Of a DNA stretch of 21,205 nucleotides, positions 1 through 8,292 are shown in pieces. This DNA is from a virus, in the IMG/VR virus record IMGVR_UViG_3300024306_000095, positions 1-21,205 of that record. The stretch is one strand, 5' to 3'. The stretch's first letter is position 1; the number at the start of each line of letters is the position of its first letter. Position numbers and translations under genes: made by a program. The notes under the pieces were generated by a model. It saw only the letters and a list, made by a program, of their open reading frames with translations. It did not search any database and was not told where the DNA came from.

Positions 1-1
1 T

Positions 2-1045
2 TTAATTGATGAAGCACAGTTAATAGGCTACTTGGGTAATTCTAATCCAAGATATGTCGAAGTTAATTTTAACCAAGCCTGTAATTTTAAATGTAGTTAT
101 TGCAGTCCTCATCTATCTACTGCCTGGCATAAAGACGTTCAAGCAAATGGAGCATTTATTTTAAAGGATAGATGGCACAATGATATCAATTGGATGAAAA
201 GTCTTAATATTGATAATGGTCCTGATAATCCCTATTTGTTAGCATTCTGGGAATGGTTGCCTCAAATATACCCAACACTACATACTTTCCGTATGACTGG
301 CGGCGAGCCGCTAATGGACAAGAACACATTTCGTATGTTTGATTACGTTAAAGAACATCCTAAAAAAGATTTACATTTAAGTATAACTAGTAATTGTTGT
401 CCACCTGGCGATCAGTGGAAAAAGTTTATGACAAGTCTTAAAGAAATTACTGATGCAAACGCCATTGATCATTTTATGTTATATTGTTCTTTAGATTCTT
501 GGGGAGAACAAGCAGAATATATTCGCAACGGGATGGATTTTAATTTACTGTATAACAACGTATGTGATTATTTGCAAAATAGTGAAAAACATAGTTTAAC
601 ATTTATTATTACTTTTAATGTGTTAAGTTATACAGGATTTTATAACTACATTGAAAATATTCTTAAATTGAGAAAACAATTTAATAAAGGTCGTCAATTA
701 ATTTGGTTTGATGTTCCTCAATTAATGGATCCTGATTTTTTAAATCCTAAATTAATGCCTGAACTAGTTTCTGAATTAGAGCGAACAATTGACTTTATGA
801 AATACAATCCGGAAACACGTTGGAATGAATTTAAAGGATTTAGTGATTTTGAAATCAGTAAAGTTCAACGATTAGTTGATTGGATTAAATCGAATACAGG
901 ATTTAATACAGAGACAGCTAAAGAAAATTTTTATTTATTTTTTAGCCAGCACGACGAGCGAAGAGGTACAAATTTTTTAAATACATTTCCAGAACTAACT
1001 AATTTTTGGAAACAATGCGAGGCAATATGCAAGAAAGTAGAGTGA
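2..1045 (+). CDS. Radical SAM protein, twitch type, paralogue 1 (5' end outside window)
   Basis: The frame is open to the left edge, so the gene is cut off; the TTG at 32 is only an internal codon. Counting from the codon at 2, the Fe-S/SAM motif CX3CX2C is at residues 27, 31 and 34 and a GGEP motif at about 100-103. A segment reading LDSWGEQAEY is shared almost exactly with the next gene, and the residues before the cysteines (NPRYVEV) also align with it. By that alignment about 110 N-terminal residues are missing, probably carrying auxiliary Cys residues. The family cleaves SAM to make a 5'-deoxyadenosyl radical; the substrate is unknown. The end overlaps the next gene, so translation is probably coupled. 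Radical SAM membership is firm; function is not. Confidence 0.9.
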   Translation, partial: LIDEAQLIGYLGNSNPRYVEVNFNQACNFKCSYCSPHLSTAWHKDVQANGAFILKDRWHNDINWMKSLNIDNGPDNPYLLAFWEWLPQIYPTLHTFRMTGGEPLMDKNTFRMFDYVKEHPKKDLHLSITSNCCPPGDQWKKFMTSLKEITDANAIDHFMLYCSLDSWGEQAEYIRNGMDFNLLYNNVCDYLQNSEKHSLTFIITFNVLSYTGFYNYIENILKLRKQFNKGRQLIWFDVPQLMDPDFLNPKLMPELVSELERTIDFMKYNPETRWNEFKGFSDFEISKVQRLVDWIKSNTGFNTETAKENFYLFFSQHDERRGTNFLNTFPELTNFWKQCEAICKKVE

Positions 1046-2388
1046 CATTTATTAAAAATGTTCGAGATAGATTAAACAAAGTAGGTGAAGGGTTTTGTGC
1101 AATGAAATGGTTGCACCAAACTTTATATCTGCACACAGGCGATAACCATAGTTGTTATCATCCACGTCCACACCATATACCATTAGATGAAATAGCAATT
1201 GATCCTAGTGCATTACATAATACAAAATGGAAAATGCAACAAAGAAAAACAATGTTAGAAGGTGGAAGACCGGAAGAATGTTACTATTGTTGGAACATAG
1301 AGGATCTACCAGGCGAACATATTAGTGATCGAATGATACATAGCTCTAGTGATTTTTCAGAACCATTGATAGAATCGTTAGCAGAATTGCCGTGGGATGC
1401 TCCTATCAATCCGCGGTATCTAGAGGTCAGCTTTGGTAACGGTTGTAACTATCGTTGCGGATATTGCTGTCCACAAGCTAGTACAATGTGGATGGAAGAA
1501 ATTAAAAAACACGGCAATTACGACCTAACATATAATCAATACGGAATTGAATTTTTAGAACACGGAACATACTATGGACCTAAAGATGAAAATCCCTACA
1601 TTGAAGCATTTTGGAAATGGTGGCCTAGTTTACGTAAAGACCTTCATACACTTCGTATTACTGGCGGAGAACCGTTAATGAATCCAGGAGCAATGAAATT
1701 TTTTGATTTGCTAGAAGATGAACCAGCCCCCCATTTAGAAATTACTCTAAACAGTAATTTAGGAGTTACCTTTGATAGAGTTGATAGATTAATTACTCGA
1801 GTTACTAGTTTAGTTAAACAAAAGAAAATTCGTAAATTTAGTTTTTTTACTAGTATTGATAGTTGGGGCGAACAAGCAGAATATATGCGCACAGGGTTAA
1901 AATGCGACCACTGGGAACGCAATATGATTGAAGTTATTAAAGCTGGTGCAACTGTTAATTTAATGTGTACCTATAATGTTTTATGTGTGACTAATTTTCA
2001 AAAGTTATTACATAAGGTAATTGAATGGCGTGAAAAGTTTGGATTTGAATCAGTATCCTTTGATACACCGTACCTAAAAGAACCTCCTCACTGGATGATT
2101 AACATACTTCCAACAGAGTTTATTAAATATCAAGAAGAAACATTACAATTTATTTTAGATAATAAACAATGGTTCACAGATGTTGAGTATGAAAAAATGT
2201 TAAGGGTAACTGATTATATGAAAGAGAACCCAGTTAGTCCTGAAAAAATAAAACAAGGTCAGAGAGATTTTTATTCATTTTTTACAGAAAACGATAAAAG
2301 ATTAGGAACAAGTTTATTAAAAACATTTCCTGAATATACAGAATTCTACAATTACTGTAAAACAATTTATGACAACTATGATAACTGA
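1027..2388 (+). CDS. Radical SAM protein, twitch type, paralogue 2
   Basis: This is the only complete member of the closest pair, 453 residues from the ATG at 1027. That start is preceded by GAGG with a 4-base spacer; an ATG at 1015 and a TTG at 1006 are alternatives. The N-terminal region carries C24, C43 and a CX2C at 85/88, which could ligate an auxiliary cluster placed before the core. The core motif CX3CX2C is at 140, 144 and 147, followed by an extra C148, and GGEP is at 213-216. The segment IDSWGEQAEY matches paralogue 1. The gene overlaps its upstream neighbour by 19 bases and its downstream neighbour by 11-20. Reaction unknown; peptide or small-molecule modification are both possible. 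Confidence 0.92.
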   Translation: MQESRVTFIKNVRDRLNKVGEGFCAMKWLHQTLYLHTGDNHSCYHPRPHHIPLDEIAIDPSALHNTKWKMQQRKTMLEGGRPEECYYCWNIEDLPGEHISDRMIHSSSDFSEPLIESLAELPWDAPINPRYLEVSFGNGCNYRCGYCCPQASTMWMEEIKKHGNYDLTYNQYGIEFLEHGTYYGPKDENPYIEAFWKWWPSLRKDLHTLRITGGEPLMNPGAMKFFDLLEDEPAPHLEITLNSNLGVTFDRVDRLITRVTSLVKQKKIRKFSFFTSIDSWGEQAEYMRTGLKCDHWERNMIEVIKAGATVNLMCTYNVLCVTNFQKLLHKVIEWREKFGFESVSFDTPYLKEPPHWMINILPTEFIKYQEETLQFILDNKQWFTDVEYEKMLRVTDYMKENPVSPEKIKQGQRDFYSFFTENDKRLGTSLLKTFPEYTEFYNYCKTIYDNYDN

Positions 2389-3601
2389 AAAAAATAAAAA
2401 CTCTTGGTGTGTAAATGCGTTTCACGCAATGAGTGCCAACAATGATGGCAGTACAAAAATGTGCTGTATGATTGTAGATTCTTATCAAAATTTAATGTTT
2501 TTTCCTAATAAATTAATGATTGGTAAAACATCTATCCAAGAAAATTTTAACAATAAAATAGCTGAAAAAATTAGAAATAATCTAGATAAAGGCGTTCGCG
2601 ATCCGGCTTGTAAATTTTGTTGGGAAGAAGAAGATGGCGGCAGAAAAAGCAAACGTCAACGAGATAATGATCGATACTTTCACGAAATAGAATGGCGCGA
2701 TCGAACTCCCTATACTGGCCTGGCAAAATTTGAATTAAATCTAGGAAACACCTGTAACATTAAATGCAGAACGTGCCATCCTTCTATTAGTTCTTTATGG
2801 ATGAAAGAAGCCTATGACTTAGATCATAGTAGCAAAATGTCTTATAAGGAATATAGCGAAGGGATGAAGAAATATCATCAACAATACGATGAAGACAGTC
2901 CATTTTGGGATGACCTTGCTAATAATTTAGAAACAATAAAACAGTTTGATTTTTATGGCGGCGAACCGTTCCTGAGCAAGAAGATGTGGGAAATATTACG
3001 TATTTGTGTCGACAAGGGTTATGCAAAAGATATAGAGTTGCATTATAATACAAATGGAACCACCTGGCCAAAAGAAACAGAATTATGGCAGCATTTTAAA
3101 TATATTAATCTAAGTTTTAGTATTGACGGAATTGGAGAACAATTCGAATATATGAGATTTCCAGCCAATTGGAATGAAGTTTGTATTAATATGCAACAGG
3201 CAAGATCTTATAAAGATACATACAAAAATATGTCCATTAGTTGGTGTATTACCTTAAGTTCTATTAACATATTTTACCTTCCTAACATTTTAAATGAATA
3301 TTATAAATCTTACCCTGACCTAGGAGTTTATCTAAATTTAGTACACGGCCCAGAACATTTTAATATTGGTAAAATGCCAGACAATGTTAAAGAAGAAGTA
3401 ATATCTAGATTAGAAAAAATTCCAAAAGAATACGTAAGTGCGTGGTATCAAATTCCTGGAATCATTGGATTTATTAAAAACGGTAAATTTAAAGATGCTG
3501 TTTGGCAAACATTTATTTCAACAATAAAAAAACATGACCAGTACAGAAATCAAGAATTTTCAAAGGTATTTCCTGAGTATTCGAAAATAATAGGTATGTA
3601 A
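2369..3601 (+). CDS. Radical SAM protein, twitch type, paralogue 3
   Basis: The protein has 410 residues from the ATG at 2369; a second in-frame ATG at 2378 would shorten it by three. C14, C32-C33 and a CX2C at 81/84 form an N-terminal Cys set. Its layout (Cys, then DGSTKMCC, then CKFCWEEE) resembles the Fe-S motif usually found C-terminal in SPASM/twitch enzymes. The radical SAM motif is at C129, C133 and C136, with GGEP at 197-200 and IDGIGEQFEYMR downstream, aligning with paralogues 1 and 2 but more diverged. It starts inside the end of paralogue 2 and stops one base before the next gene, so all belong to one operon. Function unknown. Confidence 0.92.
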   Translation: MTTMITEKNKNSWCVNAFHAMSANNDGSTKMCCMIVDSYQNLMFFPNKLMIGKTSIQENFNNKIAEKIRNNLDKGVRDPACKFCWEEEDGGRKSKRQRDNDRYFHEIEWRDRTPYTGLAKFELNLGNTCNIKCRTCHPSISSLWMKEAYDLDHSSKMSYKEYSEGMKKYHQQYDEDSPFWDDLANNLETIKQFDFYGGEPFLSKKMWEILRICVDKGYAKDIELHYNTNGTTWPKETELWQHFKYINLSFSIDGIGEQFEYMRFPANWNEVCINMQQARSYKDTYKNMSISWCITLSSINIFYLPNILNEYYKSYPDLGVYLNLVHGPEHFNIGKMPDNVKEEVISRLEKIPKEYVSAWYQIPGIIGFIKNGKFKDAVWQTFISTIKKHDQYRNQEFSKVFPEYSKIIGM

Positions 3602-3602
3602 T

Positions 3603-4856
3603 ATGAACTTTTGGAATTTTAATGAACTAACTCAGATGCACATAGAATTGACTAATGCTTGCAATGCTGCTTGTCCTATGTGCGTAAGATTTTATAATAA
3701 TAGTCCTTTGACACGGCCCGATCTAGAAATAGGTCAAATAACATTAGAACAATTTAAAAAATATTTTCCTCCTGAAATTATTCAACGTTGTAGTTTAATA
3801 TTATTTTGTGGTGTACACGGGGATCCTTGTGTTGCTAGAGATATGTACGAAATATGTGAATATATAGATTCTGTAAATCCTAATATTTCTGTTAGAGTCA
3901 ACACAAATGGCGGAATGCGCAGATCTATCTGGTGGGAAAAATTAGGAAAATTATTTTCTAAACATCCTTGGAGCAGTTCAAATTATTGGTCAGTTACATT
4001 TAGCATAGACGGTCTTGAAGATACTAATCACATTTATAGACGAAATGTTGATTGGAAAATTCTTATGGAAAATGCAGAATCGTTTATTAATGCTGGTGGT
4101 CCTGCTATATGGGATTTCCTTATTTTTAAACACAACGAACATCAGATAATTGAAGCAAAACGTTTTTCTGAAAAGATGGGTTTTAAAGAGTTTGTTCCTA
4201 AAAAAGCACTAGGCGTTGACAACGGAACAGAGCTAGTACATTTGGTAGCTCTTAATAAAGAAGGAGAACTTGATTATACTATAGAAGCTCCTGTTGATCC
4301 AAAAAATAGAAATTTAGAAAATCCAACAGGTGTATCTCCAATAAAATATTATCCTTTTAAAATAGATAACTATCGATCATTAAAAGAAACAAAATCTACC
4401 GGTAAAGATTTTCAAAATCAAGTGTTAACTGTTTACGAAGATAAAATTTTAAAAACTGATAATACAAAATATGACGGGTGCAAAATTAATTGCAAATCAA
4501 AAGTTTGGACAAATGGAAAAAAAGAAATATTTGTTGATAATTTTGGTCGAGTAATGCCTTGTTGTTATATTGGTACTCGATTAAATGGATTATATTCAGA
4601 AGCAGCAACATTGCAATTACATAAACATATGAATGATTACGGATGGGATAAGTTTGATCTAAATATTCATTCGTTAGAAGAAATTTTATCAAGTGGACAT
4701 TTAGATCGTGTATTTGCAGATAGTTGGTCTAAGGACACTATTAAAGATGGAAAATTACTTTATTGCTCTGAAACCTGTGGCGTTCATAGCAGTATTGATA
4801 GAATTTTTACTCACGAAATAATTAAAGAAAATCCAAGATGGGCAAAAACTGTATGA
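3603..4856 (+). CDS. Radical SAM/SPASM-type protein
   Basis: This 417-residue enzyme belongs to a different radical SAM subgroup from its three neighbours. The core motif is near the N-terminus at C20, C24 and C27. The usual GGEP is replaced by CGVHGDP at 69-75, a form common in SPASM-type proteins. FSIDGLED at about 133-140 corresponds to a later core strand. The C-terminal region has C293, C297, C320-C321, C388 and C392, including VMPCCYIG, as expected for auxiliary Fe-S cluster ligands. SPASM enzymes often act on peptides or proteins, but no precursor peptide is visible here. It begins one base after paralogue 3 and its TGA overlaps the ATG of the next gene (ATGA). Confidence 0.9.
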   Translation: MNFWNFNELTQMHIELTNACNAACPMCVRFYNNSPLTRPDLEIGQITLEQFKKYFPPEIIQRCSLILFCGVHGDPCVARDMYEICEYIDSVNPNISVRVNTNGGMRRSIWWEKLGKLFSKHPWSSSNYWSVTFSIDGLEDTNHIYRRNVDWKILMENAESFINAGGPAIWDFLIFKHNEHQIIEAKRFSEKMGFKEFVPKKALGVDNGTELVHLVALNKEGELDYTIEAPVDPKNRNLENPTGVSPIKYYPFKIDNYRSLKETKSTGKDFQNQVLTVYEDKILKTDNTKYDGCKINCKSKVWTNGKKEIFVDNFGRVMPCCYIGTRLNGLYSEAATLQLHKHMNDYGWDKFDLNIHSLEEILSSGHLDRVFADSWSKDTIKDGKLLYCSETCGVHSSIDRIFTHEIIKENPRWAKTV

Positions 4857-6433
4857 GTTTAGAAATATTATATTCTGGTCAAGTTAGGTTTGCAGAAGCT
4901 GCTAAACGTCAAGCAGAATGTTTTAAAGATGTAAATCACAATAATATTTTTAGCGTACTTGATTATCTGCAAGATTCGCATTCATCTCTTTCATTAAAAT
5001 CTACTCATATGATAGAGGAAGATAAAACTTTTGAATTTGCATTAGACCACTTAAAAAACAAATTAAAACCTACTGTTGTCGATGTCTACAATAGGAGTCA
5101 TTTGGTAGAATGGTATAAGTCTGCATACAAGGTCAGTGAAGAAGATAATTACAAAGTTTTTTATATTCAGCATATATATTCTTTTATACAAGGATTAAAA
5201 AAAACTAAATCCGAAGTTGTAATATCAATTACAACTGATTTAATAGTTGAAGGTGATATTAATGCATTTTTAAAAAATGTAACTCAAGATAAACCAAAAG
5301 TTTGGGTACATAGACATTCAGATTTAATTACTCCTCACGTTATAGCTTTAAACAGGCCTGCAATAGATACTATATGCCAACGCGGAGATGAATTTTTAAA
5401 TAATTTTTTTAATCTGTATTCTAACTCAGAATGGGAGAGATCGGAAAAAATATGGGAATTATTGTTTGAATTTTGTAATATTGAATTTAATAGTTTGTCA
5501 AATATATATCAATGTAAAATAAGACCTCTTATGACAATTAATGATGTAGACAAATCAATAAATCAATTGTCGATGATGTTTAAAAATTGGAGACAATACA
5601 AAGATATAAGCACAAATAGATCAAATTTTAAATTTGAAAAATCTAAAGTAACGAGAATTGTTGCATATGGTTGTAGTTATACAGCCGGAGATGAATTTTT
5701 AGATTATCAATTAAATCCCGATGCAGAAAAAATTAAAAGAGAAAAAGGAATAGAAGCTTGGTTTAAAATAAAAGAATCTTATGATCCTTTATTAAGAAAA
5801 AAACTAATAGAAAAACAAAAATTATTAGCTTGGCCTGCAATATTAGCAAATAAATTGCAGGTAGAATTATCTAATAGATCTGAAGGAGCAAATTCTCTTC
5901 CTAATATTTTGTATCAAATTGAACATGATATTTCAGAAGGTCTAATATCTGATACTGATTTAGTCTTTGTAGGATTGACTTCTATTGAGCGTTCTATATA
6001 TTTTGGCAAACAGAAATCAAAAGCGGTATTATTAAAAATGAAAGAGCAATTTCCTTTACACCTTCAAGATTATCAAGCGCCTATAATAGAATTTAAAAAT
6101 GCTATGTATATGTTTTATTTCTATTATCTATGTTGGTCTCGATTAATACAAATATCAGAAAAAAATTTAAACAACAAACTGTTAATTGTTCCTTGCATAA
6201 ACGACGGAGGTTATAAACATTTTAAAGCTTCTTTTGAAGAGTATTTCAAAAAAGATATTGCTAGAATGCAACAAGAATGTTTATCACATCCTTCTTTTAT
6301 TACAGATAAAAATCTCTATGATTTTGTAAATGATAAATCTACCGAAATTCACGGATGCGGACATCCTACTCAAATAGTACACAATAGATTTGTTGAGAAT
6401 ATTTTAAAAGTTTTAAAAGATTCCGTTAGTTGA
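4853..6433 (+). CDS. Two-part protein: possible glycosyltransferase-like N-terminus and SGNH-hydrolase-like C-terminus
   Basis: The start at 4853 is chosen for the ATGA overlap with the upstream gene; an ATG at 4838 would add five residues. The protein has 526 residues. Residues 106-130 contain a YSFIQGLKK stretch followed by hydrophobic residues and TTDL, which recalls the acceptor-sugar region of WavE-like or capsule glycosyltransferases; this is a weak resemblance. From about 268 a second domain begins with the SGNH block I motif GCSYTAG (273-279, Ser275) and ends with GHPTQIVH (H504), resembling block V of SGNH/GDSL esterases. No signal peptide is seen. A role in modifying a surface or virion glycan is an inference. 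Confidence 0.75.
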   Translation: MSLEILYSGQVRFAEAAKRQAECFKDVNHNNIFSVLDYLQDSHSSLSLKSTHMIEEDKTFEFALDHLKNKLKPTVVDVYNRSHLVEWYKSAYKVSEEDNYKVFYIQHIYSFIQGLKKTKSEVVISITTDLIVEGDINAFLKNVTQDKPKVWVHRHSDLITPHVIALNRPAIDTICQRGDEFLNNFFNLYSNSEWERSEKIWELLFEFCNIEFNSLSNIYQCKIRPLMTINDVDKSINQLSMMFKNWRQYKDISTNRSNFKFEKSKVTRIVAYGCSYTAGDEFLDYQLNPDAEKIKREKGIEAWFKIKESYDPLLRKKLIEKQKLLAWPAILANKLQVELSNRSEGANSLPNILYQIEHDISEGLISDTDLVFVGLTSIERSIYFGKQKSKAVLLKMKEQFPLHLQDYQAPIIEFKNAMYMFYFYYLCWSRLIQISEKNLNNKLLIVPCINDGGYKHFKASFEEYFKKDIARMQQECLSHPSFITDKNLYDFVNDKSTEIHGCGHPTQIVHNRFVENILKVLKDSVS

Positions 6434-6718
6434 ATCTTTGATATCTTTTTTTAATTTATCGATATCGACTTTAAAATCTATTTTTTTAATTTCTTCTTTA
6501 TATTCTTGCAGCGTATTAATTAATGTGTCTGCAATTGATTCTGGAGTTTGTTTTACTAATTCTGTTTTAATGTCAATCTCCCATACTCTGCCATCGCTAA
6601 ATTCTAGATGTATTAATTCTAGATAAGCGACTGGCATAGTATTCATATAGAGATCTTCAAAGACCTCTGGCCACTCTTTTATTAAGTGGCGTGGAGGCTT
6701 AAACAACGGATTAGGCAT
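6413..6718 (-). CDS. Conserved-type small phage protein, unknown function (101 aa)
   Basis: The start codon is ATG at 6718, overlapping the upstream stop by 8 bases. The N-terminus is basic and proline-rich (PLFKPPRH). The middle holds a beta-type segment ending in GRVWEIDI, and the C-terminal third is a charged, Lys-rich likely helix. It resembles small proteins found in T4-like marine phages, but no function is recognised. It is the last gene of the minus-strand series and converges with the plus-strand block, overlapping it by 21 bases. Its place after two late-type promoter octamers suggests late expression. Confidence 0.75.
   Translation of the reverse strand: MPNPLFKPPRHLIKEWPEVFEDLYMNTMPVAYLELIHLEFSDGRVWEIDIKTELVKQTPESIADTLINTLQEYKEEIKKIDFKVDIDKLKKDIKDSTNGIF
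6416..6452. terminator. Hairpin between convergent operons, possible bidirectional terminator
   Basis: An 8-base arm AAAGATTC (6416-6423) pairs perfectly with GAATCTTT (6432-6439) across an 8-base loop. On the plus strand a run of seven T follows at 6446-6452. On the minus strand the hairpin is followed by T-rich sequence (CTTTTAAAACTTTT). The stem is poor in G/C, so it may be weak. It covers both stop codons, which overlap tail to tail. Confidence 0.5.
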
Positions 6719-7043
6719 CGGCTGATTCTTCTGCCTTCTTGACGGTTTTCTTAGTAGGCGGATCTAGTGAATCTGCTTCACGTCTTAATCTTGCTGCTTC
6801 TTTGTACATTGCATCTGCCTGACTACGATAAGAACGAGCAATATCTTTATCAGTTAGTGCTTCGTTGGTGCTTGCCTGCGCTCTTAATGGTGCAGGAATA
6901 TCAGGATCTACAATAGGCTCAGATTCTTGTACTGTTTTAGTTGCGGTTTTTTCAGTTTTCTTAGGAGCACCCGAAACGAATGTATACAAATCGTCGATTG
7001 AACAATTCTTTTGTTCAGCAATTAAAACATTTAATTCAGACAA
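6711..7043 (-). CDS. Small hydrophilic phage protein, TTG start (110 aa)
   Basis: No ATG or GTG exists upstream in this frame before a stop, and the next ATG lies about 80 codons in. The TTG at 7043, reading LSELNVLIAEQ, is therefore the likely start. The protein has an N-terminal predicted helix, a Lys/Thr-rich linker (KKTEKTATKT), and an alanine- and arginine-rich helix at about 70-92, then a Lys-rich tail. It overlaps the upstream gene by 13 bases and the downstream gene by 8. No catalytic motif is seen; the make-up would suit a scaffold or assembly role, but that is a guess. Confidence 0.65.
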   Translation of the reverse strand: MSELNVLIAEQKNCSIDDLYTFVSGAPKKTEKTATKTVQESEPIVDPDIPAPLRAQASTNEALTDKDIARSYRSQADAMYKEAARLRREADSLDPPTKKTVKKAEESADA

Positions 7044-7363
7044 CGCAATACTTGTTGTTGGAGTTGAGTCATAACAACTGTATCTGTAGCAACCTTGTGT
7101 AAACGGTTATCTGCCTGCATTGCTTGTAGCATTGGGCGACCGTCTGGAAAACTACGCATAAACATAATTTCACCAAATTCAAAAGCATCCTGTGCCTGTG
7201 GAGTTTCAACAACTTCCATAATAGCGTCGTGATAGCTGTCGGGTAAATTTGCCACAGGTAGTACTAATGCTGTGTTTGCTTCTCCGGGCAATGTTCTAAA
7301 TACTACAAGAACCTTTGCACCAGTATTGGCCATTTTGCCAACGTGTTTATATGGACCTGCCAT
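7031..7363 (-). CDS. Small phage protein, unknown function (110 aa)
   Basis: The ATG at 7363 has an excellent ribosome site, AAGGAGG, seven bases upstream, so high expression is plausible. The sequence is compact and mixed alpha/beta in character, with a PDGRPMLQAM segment near residue 74 and a glutamine-rich C-terminal helix. There is no signal peptide, membrane span or metal motif. It sits in a run of seven small genes behind the late-type octamers. The family looks like one shared among T4-like marine phages, but the function is not recognised. Confidence 0.78.
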   Translation of the reverse strand: MAGPYKHVGKMANTGAKVLVVFRTLPGEANTALVLPVANLPDSYHDAIMEVVETPQAQDAFEFGEIMFMRSFPDGRPMLQAMQADNRLHKVATDTVVMTQLQQQVLRCLN

Positions 7364-7365
7364 GA

Positions 7366-7596
7366 TTAAGCCTCCTTTTTAGACACAGCTTCTAAGAAAG
7401 CATTCAGTTTGTTAAACACCTTACCAACTGCTTCTAATTCTGCTGCTTTGAACGCTCCTCTTGTTGTTGCAACTTCGATAATATTTTTTAACGCAGCTAG
7501 ATCGCTGATATTTAAATCGGGACCTTGTGCTGGCTGTTGCACTGGCGCTGCCTCTGGAGCAGCTGGTGCTTCTTGTTTTTGAACTTCGTCTGTCAT
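7366..7596 (-). CDS. Small Ala/Pro/Gln-rich phage protein (76 aa)
   Basis: The ATG at 7596 is chosen because AAGGAG lies six bases before it and it forms a TAATG junction with the upstream stop; a longer reading from 7620 has no such site. The first 28 residues are disordered-looking (APAAPEAAPVQQPAQG). The rest forms a likely helical bundle (DLAALKNIIEVATTRGAF, then a second helix to the Lys-rich end). Small proteins with this layout occur in T4-like cyanophages, with unknown function. The strong ribosome site suggests a product made in quantity, perhaps a virion or assembly protein. Confidence 0.8.
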   Translation of the reverse strand: MTDEVQKQEAPAAPEAAPVQQPAQGPDLNISDLAALKNIIEVATTRGAFKAAELEAVGKVFNKLNAFLEAVSKKEA

Positions 7597-7865
7597 TAGT
7601 TTCTCCTTAACATTGGACACGCTAGAATAAAATAAGTTAATTCTTTTTGATCTTCAAATCCGATATAAAAAGTAGATCGTAAAGAACCGTTTTTATCAAT
7701 TCCTGGTTGTTTATTGATAAAATATCTACCCTTCAATTTTGTTTTGACCCAGTCTTCCAATCCACTAAAAAGTTCATTTTCTGTAACACTGATTTTTTTA
7801 AAATGCGGCGGCACAATATGTACTTTTCTTTGTTTTAAAACGTCAATAGGATTAAGATCAAACAT
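7596..7865 (-). CDS. Small phage protein, unknown function (89 aa)
   Basis: The ATG at 7865 is preceded by a 24-base gap that contains a perfect T4-late octamer. The protein is basic and mixed alpha/beta. An N-terminal stretch (NPIDVLKQRKVHIVPPHF) is followed by a segment ending in GRYFINKQPG and an aromatic strand (FYIGFEDQKELTYFIL). No enzyme motif, signal peptide or membrane helix is seen. Its stop shares one base with the next start (TAATG), so translation is coupled with the 76-residue gene. Confidence 0.72.
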   Translation of the reverse strand: MFDLNPIDVLKQRKVHIVPPHFKKISVTENELFSGLEDWVKTKLKGRYFINKQPGIDKNGSLRSTFYIGFEDQKELTYFILACPMLRRN

Positions 7866-7873
7866 CGTGAAAA

Positions 7874-7881
7874 TATTTATA
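7874..7881 (-). promoter_or_regulatory. T4-late-type promoter octamer TATAAATA
   Basis: TATAAATA on the minus strand lies in the 24-base gap before the gene that starts at 7865. It is an exact match to the T4 late promoter box used by gp55-type sigma factors. A transcript starting about six bases downstream would leave only two or three bases before the ATG, so it may serve the genes further downstream. This octamer is expected several times by chance in AT-rich DNA of this length; only its intergenic place supports it. Confidence 0.42.
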
Positions 7882-7889
7882 AGTGTGAG

Positions 7890-8291
7890 TTATTCTGACA
7901 CTGATTCTTGGCTAAGTCTTTTTGACAGGGCCTTGTTATGACCCATTTTTCGAATGTCTCCGGAAAATAGATATAGCTCAAAAGCAGATTTTTCTTTCAT
8001 TACAATAATGTGTTTTTTGTTGATAAAAAATGGAGAATCTATAAAATTATCTAACCAAATAAGAACCTGCGGTGTGAAAGCAAATTCTTGAGGAAAGTCT
8101 ATTTTGTATGTTTTTATTTTAGCATACTCTTCAATAAAATTCAAAGCCTGCTCAGTCAATCTTAAACCGCCAGAATTTTTTGAACGAATGTTCCACCACC
8201 AAACGGCCTTATACTTTTTGATAGTATCTGGATCAGTTGCTAATCCTGCCGCCTCCAAGAATACCCGTGTATAGGTATCCTTAGTATCCAT
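7890..8291 (-). CDS. Phage protein of unknown function, WWW motif (133 aa)
   Basis: The gene starts one base after the upstream stop. It has a run of three tryptophans (KAVWWWNIRSK, about residues 28-38) and then GGLRLTEQALNFIEEY, a probable helix. Beta-rich sequence with KKHIIVMKEKSAFELYLFSGDI follows, and the C-terminus is basic (GHNKALSKRL). The latter half could be a small alpha/beta domain that contacts nucleic acid or another protein, but no named family is recognised. It lies second in the putative late run after the 94-residue gene. Confidence 0.78.
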   Translation of the reverse strand: MDTKDTYTRVFLEAAGLATDPDTIKKYKAVWWWNIRSKNSGGLRLTEQALNFIEEYAKIKTYKIDFPQEFAFTPQVLIWLDNFIDSPFFINKKHIIVMKEKSAFELYLFSGDIRKMGHNKALSKRLSQESVSE

Positions 8292-8292
8292 A

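Noticed and set aside
1644-1922. 92-residue minus-strand frame inside radical SAM paralogue 2
   Set aside because: It is a shadow of a well supported gene; no start signal or protein-like pattern.
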